A stretch of 64,000 nt of DNA, from the NCBI GenBank assembly GCA_016081115.2, contig CM071933.1, positions 56,558,660-56,622,659 on the forward strand, written 5' to 3'. Shown here piece by piece: positions 11,655 to 23,299 of this stretch. This DNA is from Rehmannia glutinosa. Its lineage: Eukaryota > Streptophyta > Magnoliopsida > Lamiales > Orobanchaceae. Both the position numbers and the translations under genes were made by a program. The notes beneath the pieces were generated by a model. That model ran no database searches. It was not told the DNA's origin and saw only the letters and a list, made by a program, of their open reading frames with translations. Within the stretch, counting starts at the first letter, position 1. The number at the start of each line of letters is the position of its first letter.

Positions 11655-11828
11655 TTATTCTTAAAGTTCTTAATAAACATAAGCTTTGATACCATTTTGT
11701 GCCAAGAGTTAGCCAAACAAGTTATTTAAACAAACAAGAGCATTGTGGATATTATGAAAGTATAAAATAGTCCCTGAGGACCAAAATTGCGACAAATAGG
11801 GAATTTATAGAACTAAATTGTTAGGTGC

Positions 11829-12213
11829 TAAGGCTGCGATTGGATATGAAAGAGATTCCATTTTCGTTCCGCTGGAGAATTTTTTTTGACCAAATATGTG
11901 ATTGTTTATGAAAAAATTCATAAAATATAATATTCTCACTTTCACTCTTTCTCATTTTTTTCTCTTACCAATCACATCTACACATTCTTCCATAAATTTT
12001 ACTATTCACTCACTCACACATTTCTAACTACCAATCATATCCAATCATTATATTAATATTTTTAAATCAAATCAACTTTCATCATTACTTTTTATCTCAT
12101 ATCCATTAATTACACTATCAAAATTTCATCTTTTTTCTTCCAAATTTATTTTACCATTATTCTCTAGCAAAATGAAAATTTTCAAAATGAATGCATATCC
12201 AATCGCACCCTAA
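11829..12213. mobile_element. Tourist-like (PIF/Harbinger) MITE
   Basis: Terminal inverted repeats GGCTGCGATTGGATATG (11832) and CATATCCAATCGCACCC (ending 12210) differ at one position. Each side is flanked by TAA (11829-11831 and 12211-12213), the 3-bp target duplication of this superfamily. The 379-bp body has no coding capacity. Both ends and both duplications are visible directly. Confidence 0.85.
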
Positions 12214-12929
12214 AACTTATAGGACCAAAATCGCGAAAAAATCAAACTTTTCGGAAAAAAATTACAAAGTCAGTTTTTACGGACCAAATTTGCAATGGTT
12301 TGGGGTTCAAATATCTCTTTTAGTGGATCTCATATTATTGCCATATCATTGTCACGTCAAAAAATAATCCTACTATTTCTTCACAATGAAAAAACCTCTC
12401 GCCAATTTTCTATAGGCCCTACACTCAACTCATATATTTTTAATAAATCTCAAATTAAAAACAATCCTTTTCTTTTGTTCTAGGTTTTCAAAAAAAACGT
12501 GGTTAATTGTATGCACAAACCAGGTTCGTGGGGAAAAACCTCTGAGATTCACGAATGCCAGTAGATCCTTTTTTTCTTCCTTTTCAAGTCCAGTGTTCTA
12601 ATTTTGTTTTGTTTGGGCTGAAAGTTAGTAACAAAGCGAAATTGGCTACATAGGTATCTGGGTAGGTGATATTCCCCCTTAGCTAATACTAAAAGTTTGA
12701 AGCACATTATGTCCCCACATTTTAGAGAATGGAGCAGAATGAGTTGAGTAAGTACAAATTCTGGTTGAATAAACACCCACACCTAATTATGATTGACAAA
12801 TGACAATCCAAGATTTGTTGGTCAGCAATATTCTTTTTCTTTTTCATTTTATTTGTTTTTCTTATTTTTTTGGGAAAAAATCGAAGACATATATAAGAGA
12901 ATATTAAAAATGGAAAACTAATTAAGCTC
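12214..12929. other. Non-coding, nothing recognised
   Basis: AT-rich. Open frames are short, lack homology I recognise, and no repeat boundaries stand out. Confidence 0.5.
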
Positions 12930-13140
12930 AGTGTAAGTATACTTAGTTAAAAGACTAGTATTATTTTAATGTATTTCTAATGTTTATTAGTTAAATATTC
13001 CATAAAGTTTTAATGTACGGGTAGTTTGTGTAATTGTATACTTAATTTGATGTTACAATTATAATGTATGCAAGTATTCAATAACATTAATTGTTGCACG
13101 ATTTTGAACTAGGCAATATTTATTAATTCTTTGCTCAATA
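12930..13140. mobile_element. Fragment related to the third Micron-like element
   Basis: Shares the phrases TTAATGTA..GTAGTTTGTGTAATTGTATACTTA and ATTAATTGTTGCACGATTTT with 17820-17955 inside element M3. No ends are visible; it is followed by a (TA)n(CA)n run at 13223-13258, as expected if it is a decayed relative. Confidence 0.5.
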
Positions 13141-13222
13141 ACAGATACTATTTATTCGTTGCTAAAAGACCTTTAACAGATTTAAGAAAGGATTTGGTGA
13201 TGGAAATGATGTAACATATTTA

Positions 13223-13257
<35 letters not shown>

Positions 13258-13258
13258 A
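13223..13258. repeat. (TA)n(CA)n microsatellite
   Basis: Uninterrupted TA run followed by a CA run. Confidence 0.95.
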
Positions 13259-13856
13259 TAATATCTGCAGTAGCAATTATTCATATATATCTTAAAATAA
13301 ATTATTATATCCTAAAAATTCACAACAATTTAATTTCCAATTCAAAAAATTAATTACATCAACTTTTCATTCAAAAAATATCCAACCATTAACCCTTAAA
13401 CCAATAACTTACATTAATTTTAATGATTTTGGAATCAAATTACATTTAATTAATATCTTAAGGCAAGAATTAATGAATGGAGTTTCTATACATAAAATTT
13501 AAGTTCGTTAATATTTTATTATTAGGTTCACACAAAGTCAACTTATCTATTGATTTACTATATTAAGGGTACGTTTTGCTTGAGAACAAATATTTGACTT
13601 GATTATTTCCATTGGATTTCTTAGGCCAATCAACAGGATCTAATCAAACACCTTAACTAATTTAGCTGTGAAATTGGGCCATGGGATATCACACGACTTT
13701 TATATATGCTGACTGTTGTTTTGCTGGGATACATAATAATAGTCTATTTAATTGTCTTTGACGTGTTTCCCTTTATATTTCTTTCACTTTTCCAAATTTA
13801 ATCCCAAACAGGGGTGGAACTACCCTATGGCCCCCTCCAAACTTTTTATTTTTACA
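13259..13856. other. Non-coding, nothing recognised
   Basis: AT-rich. A possible 87-bp element with short TIR-like ends lies at 13563-13655 but the ends are poor. Confidence 0.4.
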
Positions 13857-13896
<40 letters not shown>

Positions 13897-13899
<3 letters not shown>

Positions 13900-15405
13900 A
13901 TGAGATCTCGTGTGGCAGCCTCTTACCGTGTGCTAGCGTGGATTGATCCCATCCATCCACGTATTTTATTCAATGGTCCAGATTGCTATTAAAAATAACT
14001 GATTTATCAATTAATTAATAGGTGGAAAGGGCATAATAGTAACTAGCAAAATGCCATAAATCACGCCCCCACAATCAAGGGATTGCTTAATATCATGTTT
14101 GTTAAATTCGGGGGGACTTGATACGGTCTCACACATTAAGCATACCCAATATGGGAGAGAGCCCAAGCCCACCAAGTGAGGTTTCATCCTAAAATCAATT
14201 GGTGATAGGAGGAGTAGCTCACTTGACTTATAAAGTGGACTATCTTCCCTTATTTAATCAATGTGGGACAACTCACAAGTGACATATCTCAACACGCCCC
14301 CCTCACTTGTGAGTCCTTCGTCAATTCATTAATCATCATAACAGGATTCACCATGCTCAATCACATCATGTGATACGGCCCACCTTGGGCCGACAATGGG
14401 CCTGCTCTGATACCATGTTAAATTCGGGGGGACTTGATACGGTCCCACACATGAAGCGTACCCAATATGGGAGAGAGCCCAAGCCCACCAAGTGAGGTTC
14501 CATCCTAAAACCAATTGGTGATAGGAGGAGTAGCTCACTTGGCTTATAAAGTGGACTATCTTCCCTTATTTAATCAATGTGGGACAACTCACAAGTGACA
14601 TATCTCAACAATGTTTCCATAACTGAAATTGTGCACCATTTTAATAGATGAATTGTACACCATTTTATATCTAATAGTGCATCATTGTATAACTAATTGT
14701 ACATCGTCTAAAGGAACTATAAAGACAAAATGGTGTAACCATCTTCCCATTTAATAACTTAACTGTGCACCATTTTAGATCTAACAGTGCATCATTGTAT
14801 AACTAATTGTACATCATCTAAAAATCCTATAAAGACAAAATGGTGTAACCATCTTCCCATAATGACTCCCTACAATCATGGATGTGATAAAGATCACTTT
14901 TCCATAACTGAATTATGCACCAATTTAATAGCTTAAAGCGTGCACCATTTAATAATCGATTGTGTAGCATTTTATATCTAAATGTGCATCATTGTATAAC
15001 TAATTGTACATCATTGTGAGTAAACCACAATTGAATGAAAAGCGGGAACAATTGTAAAATCAAATCCCATAAAAATCGTTGGGATTGAATGGTGCGCAAT
15101 TAGTTATACAATGATGCACTGTTAGATATATAATGGTGTACAATCAGTTATTAAATGGTGTACAGTTCAGCTATTAAAATGATGCAGAATTCAGTTATAG
15201 AAACATGATATTAATCAATCCCTTGATTGTAGGGGCGTGATTTGTGATATTTTGCTAGTTACTAGTATGTCCTTTCCACCTATTAATTAATTGATAAATC
15301 AATTATTTTTAATAGCAATCTGGACCATTGAATAAAATGTGTGGATAGATTGAATTCATCCACACTGCCACACGGTAAGCCCCCTACCACATTTGATCCT
15401 AACCC
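13897..15405. mobile_element. Micron-like (TA)n-flanked element M1, interrupted by a TRIM
   Basis: Bounded by TA runs (13857-13896 and 15406-15424). The outer arms are long inverted repeats: 13920-14099 pairs with about 15205-15390 (for example ATTTTATTCAATGGTCCA and TTGATTGTAGGGGCGTGAT). Pairing continues past the inserted TRIM into a centre built of repeated GTGCACCATTT / GTGCATCATTGTATAACTAA units. There is no coding potential. Elements sitting precisely in TA microsatellites are the hallmark of Micron-type MITEs; membership is inferred from that architecture. Confidence 0.7.
14100..14610 (-). mobile_element. TRIM retrotransposon (511 bp, intact structure)
   Basis: Two 195-bp direct LTRs (14100-14294 and 14416-14610) start TGTTAAATTCGG and end ATCTCAACA, with only a few differences between them. 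The internal 121 bp has a tRNA-Met primer site immediately beside the right LTR (TGGTATCAGAGC on the minus strand, 14404-14415) and a polypurine tract GTGAGGGGGGCG beside the left LTR, so it reads on the minus strand. The flanks ATGTT (14095-14099 and 14611-14615) are a perfect 5-bp duplication. No protein is encoded, which is normal for a TRIM mobilised in trans. Confidence 0.95.
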
Positions 15406-15716
15406 TATATATATATAGATATATAGGTGTGTGTGTGTATGTGTCAATATATGTGTATATAGTATTTCAGTATTTTTGTGTTTTTGTCTCCAACTCAAAT
15501 TGTTGATCAATAAAATTTGTCGTATACCACACAAGCCTTGATTATTACCTTTAAGTTTGAATAAACTATTGTGTGAATCTTGATATATACCATAATATTT
15601 AAAATTGTGGAGCATACATCTTGATTAGAATTTAATGATGTATTTTGAGATATTTAATTTAACTACGAATATTGATGCAATTTTTTTATGTAATGATAAT
15701 GTATTTAAATATAATT

Positions 15717-15754
<38 letters not shown>
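15406..15754. other. Spacer between M1 and M2, with TA/TG microsatellites
   Basis: TA and GT runs at 15406-15460, a TA run at 15720-15754, and featureless AT-rich sequence between. Confidence 0.6.
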
Positions 15755-15756
<2 letters not shown>

Positions 15757-17183
15757 AATAGAATCAAATGAGACCACATCATTAGAGTGAGACAATGTGG
15801 ACTAATCCTGTCCACAAATCTGTAATTTTAGATGGTTGAGATTTACCCAATTTAATGGCCTTTTTTAATTTATTTTAAATCCGTAAAGGGCAATATTGTA
15901 ATTGTATAACTACACCAAATCAAAATCTGTCAAATTGAGTAACTCCACAGCTCCACCTCAGCATCACTTCCCATTGACTGTAACTACCCTCAAACCACCG
16001 CGGCGACGGCGACATATATCAAAGCTTCGTCCGCCACACCCAAATCTCCATTCACCTGAAAAACATCAAATTCCGACAACACGTTTTTAGAACTCCCCTC
16101 ACTACCTCTTGCATTCTCATTAATCCCACCAATACCCTCCTCCCTCGTTGTGGGCCGAAATGTCTCTGCCGCCTCCACCGCCGCCTTGCAAATGTCCAGC
16201 TGGTCATTCAACGCCGGAACGGGCAGCCGTCACACCGAATCGGCAAAATTGAGACACGCCGCCATCTCCGCCGTGGGATAAGTCCCCAGCCATATCCTCT
16301 TCTGCTTGGTCGGCTCGCGTAACTTGCAAACCCACTTGTTCGAGTTCGTCGGTGTTCGAGAGATATTTTTGGAGTTTCAAAATAAAGGACAGGATTGGAG
16401 GATTGGTGAAGAAGACGATGCTAACATGGAGAAAACGAGGGCCTACGAGGAGGCAGTGAGGATTACTGTATACTTATATGTTTTTCGATGTATACTTATA
16501 TGTGTTTTGCTGTATAAGTAGTGAATTTTTTATGTATGTATTTATGTTGTTGTATATATATATGTTTTTTGCTGTATACTTCTATGTGTTTTGTTGTATA
16601 CTTATATTTTTGTTTGACTATTGTAATATGTACATATATGTTAAATATACATCATAATAGTGTTAAATATACAGTAAATATATGTTAAATATACAATACA
16701 ATAATGAGCGTGATTTTCTCTCTCTCTATAACTGATTTACTTAATCCACGGTCCCCACATGTTAATGAGTGTGATTCTCTCTCTCTCTCTATAACTAATT
16801 CCTTAATTCACGGTCCTCAAATATTTTTGTTTGACCATTTTCATTTGCAGTAAAATTATGTTAAACATATAGTAAAATAGTGTTAAGTATACATCAAATC
16901 ACCGATAAATGTACAGCATACTGCATGGCAGGGCACATGTGGGATTTTCTCTCTCCCAGCATGATTTTCTCTCTGTCCACGTGATTTTCTCTCTCCTAAT
17001 AACTGATTCCATATTTGGATAGTCCCCCACATGTTTGTTTTAACAATTTTACCCTTTGTGGGATTTAATTAAATGATTAATATATTATTATCCCAAATTA
17101 TTCCTAGCCTTTGATGTAAATGAGGGAGGGTTGAGATTAGTCAACACTGTCTCACCATAAAATGTGGTCTCATTGGATCCTCC

Positions 17184-17186
<3 letters not shown>
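15755..17186. mobile_element. Micron-like element M2 carrying a captured gene fragment
   Basis: Flanked by TA runs (15720-15754 and 17187-17228). Terminal inverted repeats: left GAATCAAATGAGACCACAT.. with GTGAGACAATGTGGACTAATC; right end, reverse-complemented, GGATCCAATGAGACCACAT.. with GTGAGACAGTGTTGACTAATC. The interior holds a CBF/DREB1-like fragment (15990-16346), repeats of TGTATACTTATATGTTTT (about 16465-16620) and three copies of a GTGATTTTCTCTCTC..TAACTGATT phrase (about 16705-17010). No transposase is visible. Confidence 0.7.
15990..16346 (-). pseudogene. Broken AP2-domain fragment, CBF/DREB1 type
   Basis: On the minus strand the frame reads KWVCKLREPTKQKRIWLGTY and then PTAEMAA, the middle of an AP2/ERF DNA-binding domain, directly followed by CLNFADS..RLPVP, which matches the CBF/DREB1 DSAWRLP-type signature and flank. 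Continuing in frame is a KAAVEAAETFRP block, also typical of this family, and about 50 further residues to a TGA at 15990. About 15 residues (the RAHDVA..ALRG part) are missing in frame, and the Trp of the signature is a TGA stop. The AP2 N-terminal strand (YRGVR) and the CBF N-terminal signature are absent. It lies wholly inside M2, is GC-richer than its surroundings and has no start, so it is a captured, dead fragment. An ordinary decayed host gene that M2 inserted around is less likely. Confidence 0.82.
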
Positions 17187-17218
<32 letters not shown>

Positions 17219-17228
17219 TATATATATA

Positions 17229-18238
17229 GGGATTGGTTCAAATGAGACCAATCCCTTTAGGTTAGTCCATAAGAACACTTATGGACTCTTGATTTAAAAT
17301 TTTTTGTAATTTTAGTTAATTTAGGCATATAAGGGTATAATTGTACTTTTATATTTAATTAGTTATGTTAATTGGACGGTTATTAGCTATATTTAAGGAA
17401 ACATAATCCTACCTTTTCAGTTACCCGATTTTAGGGAGGAAAAATCATCAACTTCAAGTGTTTTTTTCAAAATTGATAATCCTTTCCGCCATATTTGTGA
17501 ATAACCATTTTATTGTATACTTAGTTCAGTGGACTTGTATACTTAGTCATGTTTTATTGTATATTTAGTTCAGTGGATTTGTATTCTTGGTTCAGTGGAA
17601 TCATATTCTTAGTTATATAAGTAGTTTAGTAAGTAGTTTAGTGAATTTGTATACTTAGTTCTGTGGATTTGTATACTTAGTTCAATGGCATTGTATACTT
17701 AGTTATATAAGTAATTCGGTGTAATTGTATACTTAGTTAAATGTTTCTGTATACTTAGTATTATTTTAATATATAGTTAGTTCAATGTAATTGTATACTT
17801 GGTTAAATGTTTTTGTATACTTAGTAAAGTTTTAATGTACAGGTAGTTTAGTGTAATTGTATAATTAGTTAATTGTTTATGTATACTTAGTAATGTTTTA
17901 ATGTATGGTTAGTTTAGTGTAATTGTATACTTTTTATTAATTGTTGCACGATTTTGTTGTCATATTTGAATAATTTGCGGGTTCGAATAGGAAGGAGAGA
18001 AAGGAAAGGTGAATCGCTTGATTATGGGGACGTGATCAATACAAAATCACGCCCCTAATTTTTAGGAAACGGTTACTATATTTAATTTTCTGGATTCCTA
18101 TTTTATCCCTTGATTTTATACTTACTTATGAAATGTTGTATATATTGTAATATATCTTGGCCATTGATTTAGTATTTGGATGGTGTAGATTTGGTCCTAT
18201 GGACTAACCTAGGAGGGTGTCTCACAGGATCCCCTCCC
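17229..18238. mobile_element. Micron-like element M3
   Basis: Starts GGGATTGGTTCAAATGAGAC after a TA run and ends ..GGATCCCCTCCC before TATATATA. The inverted ends share the block TAGGTTAGTCCATAAGA / TAGGTTAGTCCATAGGA. The interior (about 17505-17935) is a degenerate array of TTGTATACTTAGTTCAGTGG-like units. Near 18020-18055 it has TTGATTATGGGGACGTGAT and AATCACGCCCC, the motif pair also present in M1, so M1 and M3 are relatives. Confidence 0.7.
17510..17940. repeat. Degenerate tandem array inside M3
   Basis: Repeated GTATACTTAGTT(C/A)A(G/A)TG units of variable spacing, directly visible. Confidence 0.8.
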
Positions 18239-18574
18239 TATATATATAAATGTTTGAGAATTCGTTCTAACTAACTGTTAGCGCTCAAGTATATCTTCAT
18301 GAACCCTATGATATTAATACTACTTGTACTCATCTCAAACCCTACTAAGAAATCATATCTATTACTCGTATCCAAAACTTGGAAAACGTTACTCGTATCA
18401 TCCCATTAAGATCCGAACATGTGTGGGTACTCGCATCTACCGATCCTTGTCATCCCAAGTTGGCCCCCTTAGTAGTAATTCATGGGTCTGCCCCTGATCC
18501 CAAACCAATTAACGACTGAAGAATATGAGACCGAATTTCCTTTCAGGAATTAATAGTAAGATTAACGTTTAAGT
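18239..18574. other. Non-coding, nothing certain
   Basis: A short TA run at the start, then unclassified sequence with repeated ACTCGTATC-like phrases. Confidence 0.4.
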
Positions 18575-18702
18575 AATGAAGATTAGGAAATCATTTGACA
18601 CAAAATGGTAAGGCGTTTGTAAAACTCAAGCACATGTCTAGGATCGATTCTCACCTCTTCCGCTCCCTAGATGTGTACACACAAAAAAATGAATGAAGAT
18701 TA
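18575..18702 (+). mobile_element. Short SINE with 11-bp target duplications
   Basis: The body (18586-18691, 106 bp) has an A-box-like ATGGTAAGGCGTTTG, a B-box-like GGATCGATTCTCACC and an A-rich 3' end (ACACACAAAAAAAT). The flanks AATGAAGATTA at 18575-18585 and 18692-18702 are identical. The perfect duplication indicates a relatively recent insertion; the unit is very short for a SINE and may be little more than a tRNA-related head plus tail. Confidence 0.8.
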
Positions 18703-18783
18703 TGTTGCCAAATTTCAGAAATCTAAAATGCTACATACCATAACGTTCCCAATTTGGTCAAAGATTATTTTACCCAATTTTAT

Positions 18784-19018
18784 TATAAAAAAGGTAAAGA
18801 GAATTGTGAATCTGCATATTTCATTGGCTTAGAGTACTCCTATATTTATACAAAGATTACAACAGCAACTATGGTAAGTCAGTTACAAGAGCTACAACTA
18901 TGGGATAAAATGTCAGTTACAAAACAAAAGATATGGGATATGATTGCTCCTAAATTGGTATATTGACTTTAGATTAATTGGCTTTGCCAGGTTATTTGCT
19001 TGAGGTAAATTTTTTCGT
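18784..19018 (-). repeat. 3' LTR of element A
   Basis: Matches 42388-42640 block by block. The inner boundary is set where similarity to the right LTR fades next to the RNase H end. Confidence 0.75.
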
Positions 19019-21644
19019 ATGATGCCCCAAGATGGTAGTTCCTACGAACACAACCAATCTTGGGTCTCAATAATTCGAACCGAGCCATTGGTAATGGCTT
19101 TGTAAGTAGATCGGCCAGTTGGTTTTAGGTGTTGGCATGCACCACACATAATTGTTTTGCCTCGGGTTGTTCTCTTACGAAGTGGCAATCTAGTGCAAGG
19201 TGTTTCATGTGTGTGTGAAAGACTGGTTTGGCACAAAGGTAGGTTGCACCAATGTTGTCACAAAGCAACTTTGGTGTAGTCTTGAGTGGAGTTTGCAGTT
19301 CACTGAGTAAGGGTATTATCCAATCAATTTATGCAGTTGTTGATGCTACAGAGCGGTAATCAGATCCCGTCGAAGATCATGCAATTGTTCGTTGCTTCTG
19401 TGAACACCATGCTACTGAATTATCACCCAGAAAAATTATGTAGGCTGAAATTGACATGTAGTCATCTTTGTTTGTTGCCCAATCGACATCATAATATGAT
19501 GTTAATGTGAATGGTTGAGACTTGCGAAGACAAATGCTGTGACAGATTGTTTGCTTGAGGTAGCGTAGAACTCACTTAGATGCACTCCAATAAGTCTGAG
19601 ATGGTGAGTGCATAAACTGGGCAAGTTTGTTCATCGTATAAGTCACATCTGGACGAGTGATTGAAAGGTATTGCATGGCTCCAATCAGATGTCTATATGG
19701 TGTTGCATCTATTCGAGGTGTACTATCATTTATGAAAAAACTCTGAGAACCGAATGGTGTGGCAAATTCTTTAGCTCTTGTCATAGAGAATCGTTCTAGT
19801 AGGTCTCGTATGTAACTGTGTTGTGAGAGAAAAAAACCATCATTATTGGGAACAGCTTCAACTCCAAGAAAGAAATGAAGATTACCCAGGTCCTTAATTG
19901 AAAAGCGATTAGATAGAGCCACAATGATATTTCGAACACATCTTGAGTTGTTCCCTGTGATTAAGATGTCATCAACATAGACCAAGATGTACACCACATT
20001 AGAATTGTTATGATGGATAAACAAAGATGTATAAGTACGAGAATTATGAAATCCAAGAGAAATTATGAATGATTTTAGTGCGCTGAACCAGGCATGTATT
20101 GCTTGTTTTAGACTATAGAGGGAACACCTCAAGCGACACACATGGTTAGGTAGTGACTGATCAAGAAACCCAAGTAGTTGAGACTTTTACACTTCTTCTT
20201 CCAAATGCCCATGTAAGAAAGCATTGATAACTTCTAATTGATTGACTACCCAACCAAATGAGAGAGCAATTTATAGAATTGCCCGAATTGTAGTTGATTT
20301 GATAATGGGGCTGAATGTATCATTGAAGTCAAGACCAGGGCGTTGGTGAAAGCCCTTTGCGATGAGTCAGGCCTTATACCGAGCAACACTGCCATATGAA
20401 TTATTTTTGATTCGGAAGACCTATTTGCACCCGATTATATTTTTGATTTTTAGTTCGGGGTACAAGCTCCCATGTACCATTGTCAGCAAGTGCTTTTGAT
20501 TCATCATTCATGGCTGATCTCCACTCTTTTTGGTTTAGAGCTTGTCTGGGTGTTGTGGGTTCAAGGGTGGGAATTATAGGATCTGTTGTTACAGCAAGGC
20601 TAAAATATTTCTTGGGTTTAAATATATAATTCTTTGATCTGGTTAGCAATGAGTGGTTTGGTTGGATAGGTGATCACGAAGCAAATTCTGAGATGGAGAA
20701 GGCATGCCCACGAGAAGTTGCTCATCACAAGGGTTAGAAGGTAGGATGTCTAGAGTTGGGATGTCATCTGATTCTATGCGTTGCGTGACCTTGTTGATGC
20801 GGCTGGGGAAAGTGGAGTAGGACGATGTATAGTGGCAGATGGTGGGAGATTTAGAGCTTCGTCTAGAGGAATTGAGATGTTTGGTGTTGATTTTATGCGA
20901 GAAGGTGTTTCTGTTGATGATGGGGTGTTTTGAAGTGGATTCTAATGCAGAGAACGAGAGACCCAATTTTGAAGTGTGTATGTATTGATCTTATCATTTT
21001 TAGCCGAAACAGGGAAGGATGGGAATTTCTTTTCTTCAAATACAACATGGCGTGAATAGAAGATTTTGTGATCCATGGGTTCAAGTCAGATGTATGAGTT
21101 GTGAAGATTGGAGTACCCAAAAAATATACATGGACGAGAGAGTCGTTCAATTTTATGCTTGTTATAAGGTCGTAGCCATGGGTAGCACAAACAGCCGAAG
21201 ATTCGAAGTTTTGAGTAATTTGGTGAAGATGAGAAAAGATGTTCAAATGGAGATTTTTTTTGAGTAATCGGTGTGGGAAGATGATTGATTAAGTAGATTG
21301 TTGTTTTAAATGCATAAGACCAAAAACATAGTGGTAATTGAGCTCGGTGAAGTAGTGTTAGGCCAGTTTCCACCACATGGAGGTGACGATGCTCAGCAGA
21401 AGCAATGTGTTGAGGGGTATATGGAGGGGATACTAGGTGTTGAATGCCATGATGCTCAAACACAGTTTTATGACCGAGATATTCACGTCCTCCATCTAAG
21501 TAAATTGTTTTACTGGAAGATGAAAAATAGTTTTCAATCATAGTTTTAAATTTAGGTTAGAGTTGGAACACATCGATTTGTAAGAGGGGAAATAACCATG
21601 AATATTTCGTAAAGTGGTCTGCAAAAATAACATAATATGAGTAG
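19019..21644 (-). pseudogene. Element A pol, part 2: integrase core, reverse transcriptase, RNase H
   Basis: On the minus strand in order: integrase core with YTPQ and the C-terminal GCLCYPW region (about 21541-21086); a linker with NQKEWRSAMNDE (about 20550), the usual start of copia reverse transcriptase; RT core with YVDDILITG (about 20000), HFFLGVE and the SITRPDV block (20141-19572); and an RNase H end with KHLALDCHFVRE and NQLADLLTKPL (about 19220-19110). Stops and frameshifts lie between the blocks (for example near 21560, 20400 and 19540), so no polyprotein can be made. The right edge is the point where B inserted; the frame resumes beyond B at 40787. Confidence 0.88.
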
Positions 21645-21649
21645 CCATC
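21645..21649. repeat. Left target-site duplication of element B (CCATC)
   Basis: CCATC at 21645-21649 is repeated at 40782-40786, immediately outside B's TG..CA termini. Confidence 0.95.
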
Positions 21650-23123
21650 TGTAGGTCCCAAGGGGTGTTAAGTTAAGTCTAGAAGGGGGGGTTGAATAGA
21701 CTTAACCAATTTTCGATTTTTATCTTAAATCAGAGTTTTTACACAAATAAACAGCTTAGTCCTTGAAGACAGCTAGGTTCAACCTCAACAGGAGAGTTAA
21801 CCACTCAATAGACTCGACTGAGCTGTTGATAGAGTAACTCAGCTGAGTGAAGTGAGCTCTTTTAAAAATACAACTTACTTGGTTTTTACAGCGGAACTCT
21901 TACACCCTTTTTGTAAAATGGTTTTACAACACTTGTTTTTAGCTTAAATTATTATCAGTTGAGTTGAGCAAATATAAATCAGCAAAATAAATGTGCAGAA
22001 TTAAAGTGCTGAAAATAAAAGACACAAGGTAATTTTACAGTTGTTCGAGGATGAGGTAATTCCTCTACTCCACTCTTCTCCAACTCTTGGAGGTAATCCA
22101 CTAATGCAACAGCTGTTACAAAATGGATACAATGGTCCAAGTAAGCCTTGATCACACAACTAGCTATACTCCCGAGACTCGTTTCTTTGTAAGGCATTTT
22201 GCCTCACTACTTCAACTCCTTCAAACTCTTCCAACTTGATCACGTATCCCTCCGATGGATTCGAAATCAGGTTCTAACTTGAACCTCACTGCACTTCCTT
22301 CACTTCGTGGATGTGCAGACCCCTTGTTCTTGAAAATACTTTTTCCTCTTCAACAAGTTGAAGTTTTTCTTCCTTCACTAAGTGGATAGATTTACTTCAA
22401 AAATAGGTTTGAGGATCAGAATGAATAACTTGAGAGTGTTTTTGCTTACTTTTGTTTGCTCAGATTGCTTGTGTATCTCGTATGTGCCTCGTATGACTTG
22501 GTACGCTCTAACAAATATTTCTCAGCCTTTTATAGTGACAGTTTGAAAAAGTGTCAAATGAAGAGAGAGACATTTTTCAAACTTCACTTCTTGATCGGTG
22601 GCTTGTCTTGTTGTGCAGCTTTTGATGTTGACCCTTCCTTAATTTAATTATATGCAGGCTTCCTGAAACTCTGCAGGTTTTCTGCGAACATCTCATTGGT
22701 TCTCAGCTACTTGCACTATTTCAGCAAGACAGCTTTAAGGTTGCAGGTTTGTCCCCTTACCATTTTAGGTAAGTCTTTGACTTTTCATTCCAATGGACTT
22801 CTTCAGCTTTCTTCGAGTCCTTAAGTTGCTTTACCCCTTGATTGAGTCTTATCCATACATCTGGGATGAATCAGTTATTAGTCTGCTGATAGACACAACT
22901 TATTTACTTGACTGATACACTTCTTCGATACTCAGCTGCGACTCAACTGATTCTTCACTGCATCATTCAGCCAACTTATGTGAACTTCAACTTGGCTGCT
23001 TCTTTACTTAGCTTATATTTCCTATCTATTACATTGTTGAAATACAACAGAAAATGGGGTGCCAACTTTCTAATCTAAGTTTTACATGCATCATCAAAAT
23101 CTATACAAATAAATTTCTCAACA
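21650..23123 (-). repeat. 3' LTR of element B
   Basis: 1474 bp. The promoter TATAAAAGG lies on the minus strand at about 22526-22534. Co-linear with 39083-40781 apart from the insertions noted for that copy. Confidence 0.93.
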
Positions 23124-23299
23124 ATTTACCCCTTTTTGATGATGCCAAAACTTAAATAAATTACAACATAAAAGTGCTTAAAAAGAATGATTGTAAGAAT
23201 GTGATAATTTATTTAATATCATTCTTCACTTACATGTACTTACATCATTTTTGTATATTTACAAGTATTGTAAAAATACAACAAAAGTTTGCAGCTCTC

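Noticed and set aside
13563..13655. Possible tiny MITE flanked by TTA
   Set aside because: The inverted ends match at too few positions to separate from chance in AT-rich DNA.
16306..16521. Plus-strand frame inside M2
   Set aside because: It overlaps the captured AP2 fragment on the other strand and has no recognisable domain; a second captured fragment is possible but unsupported.
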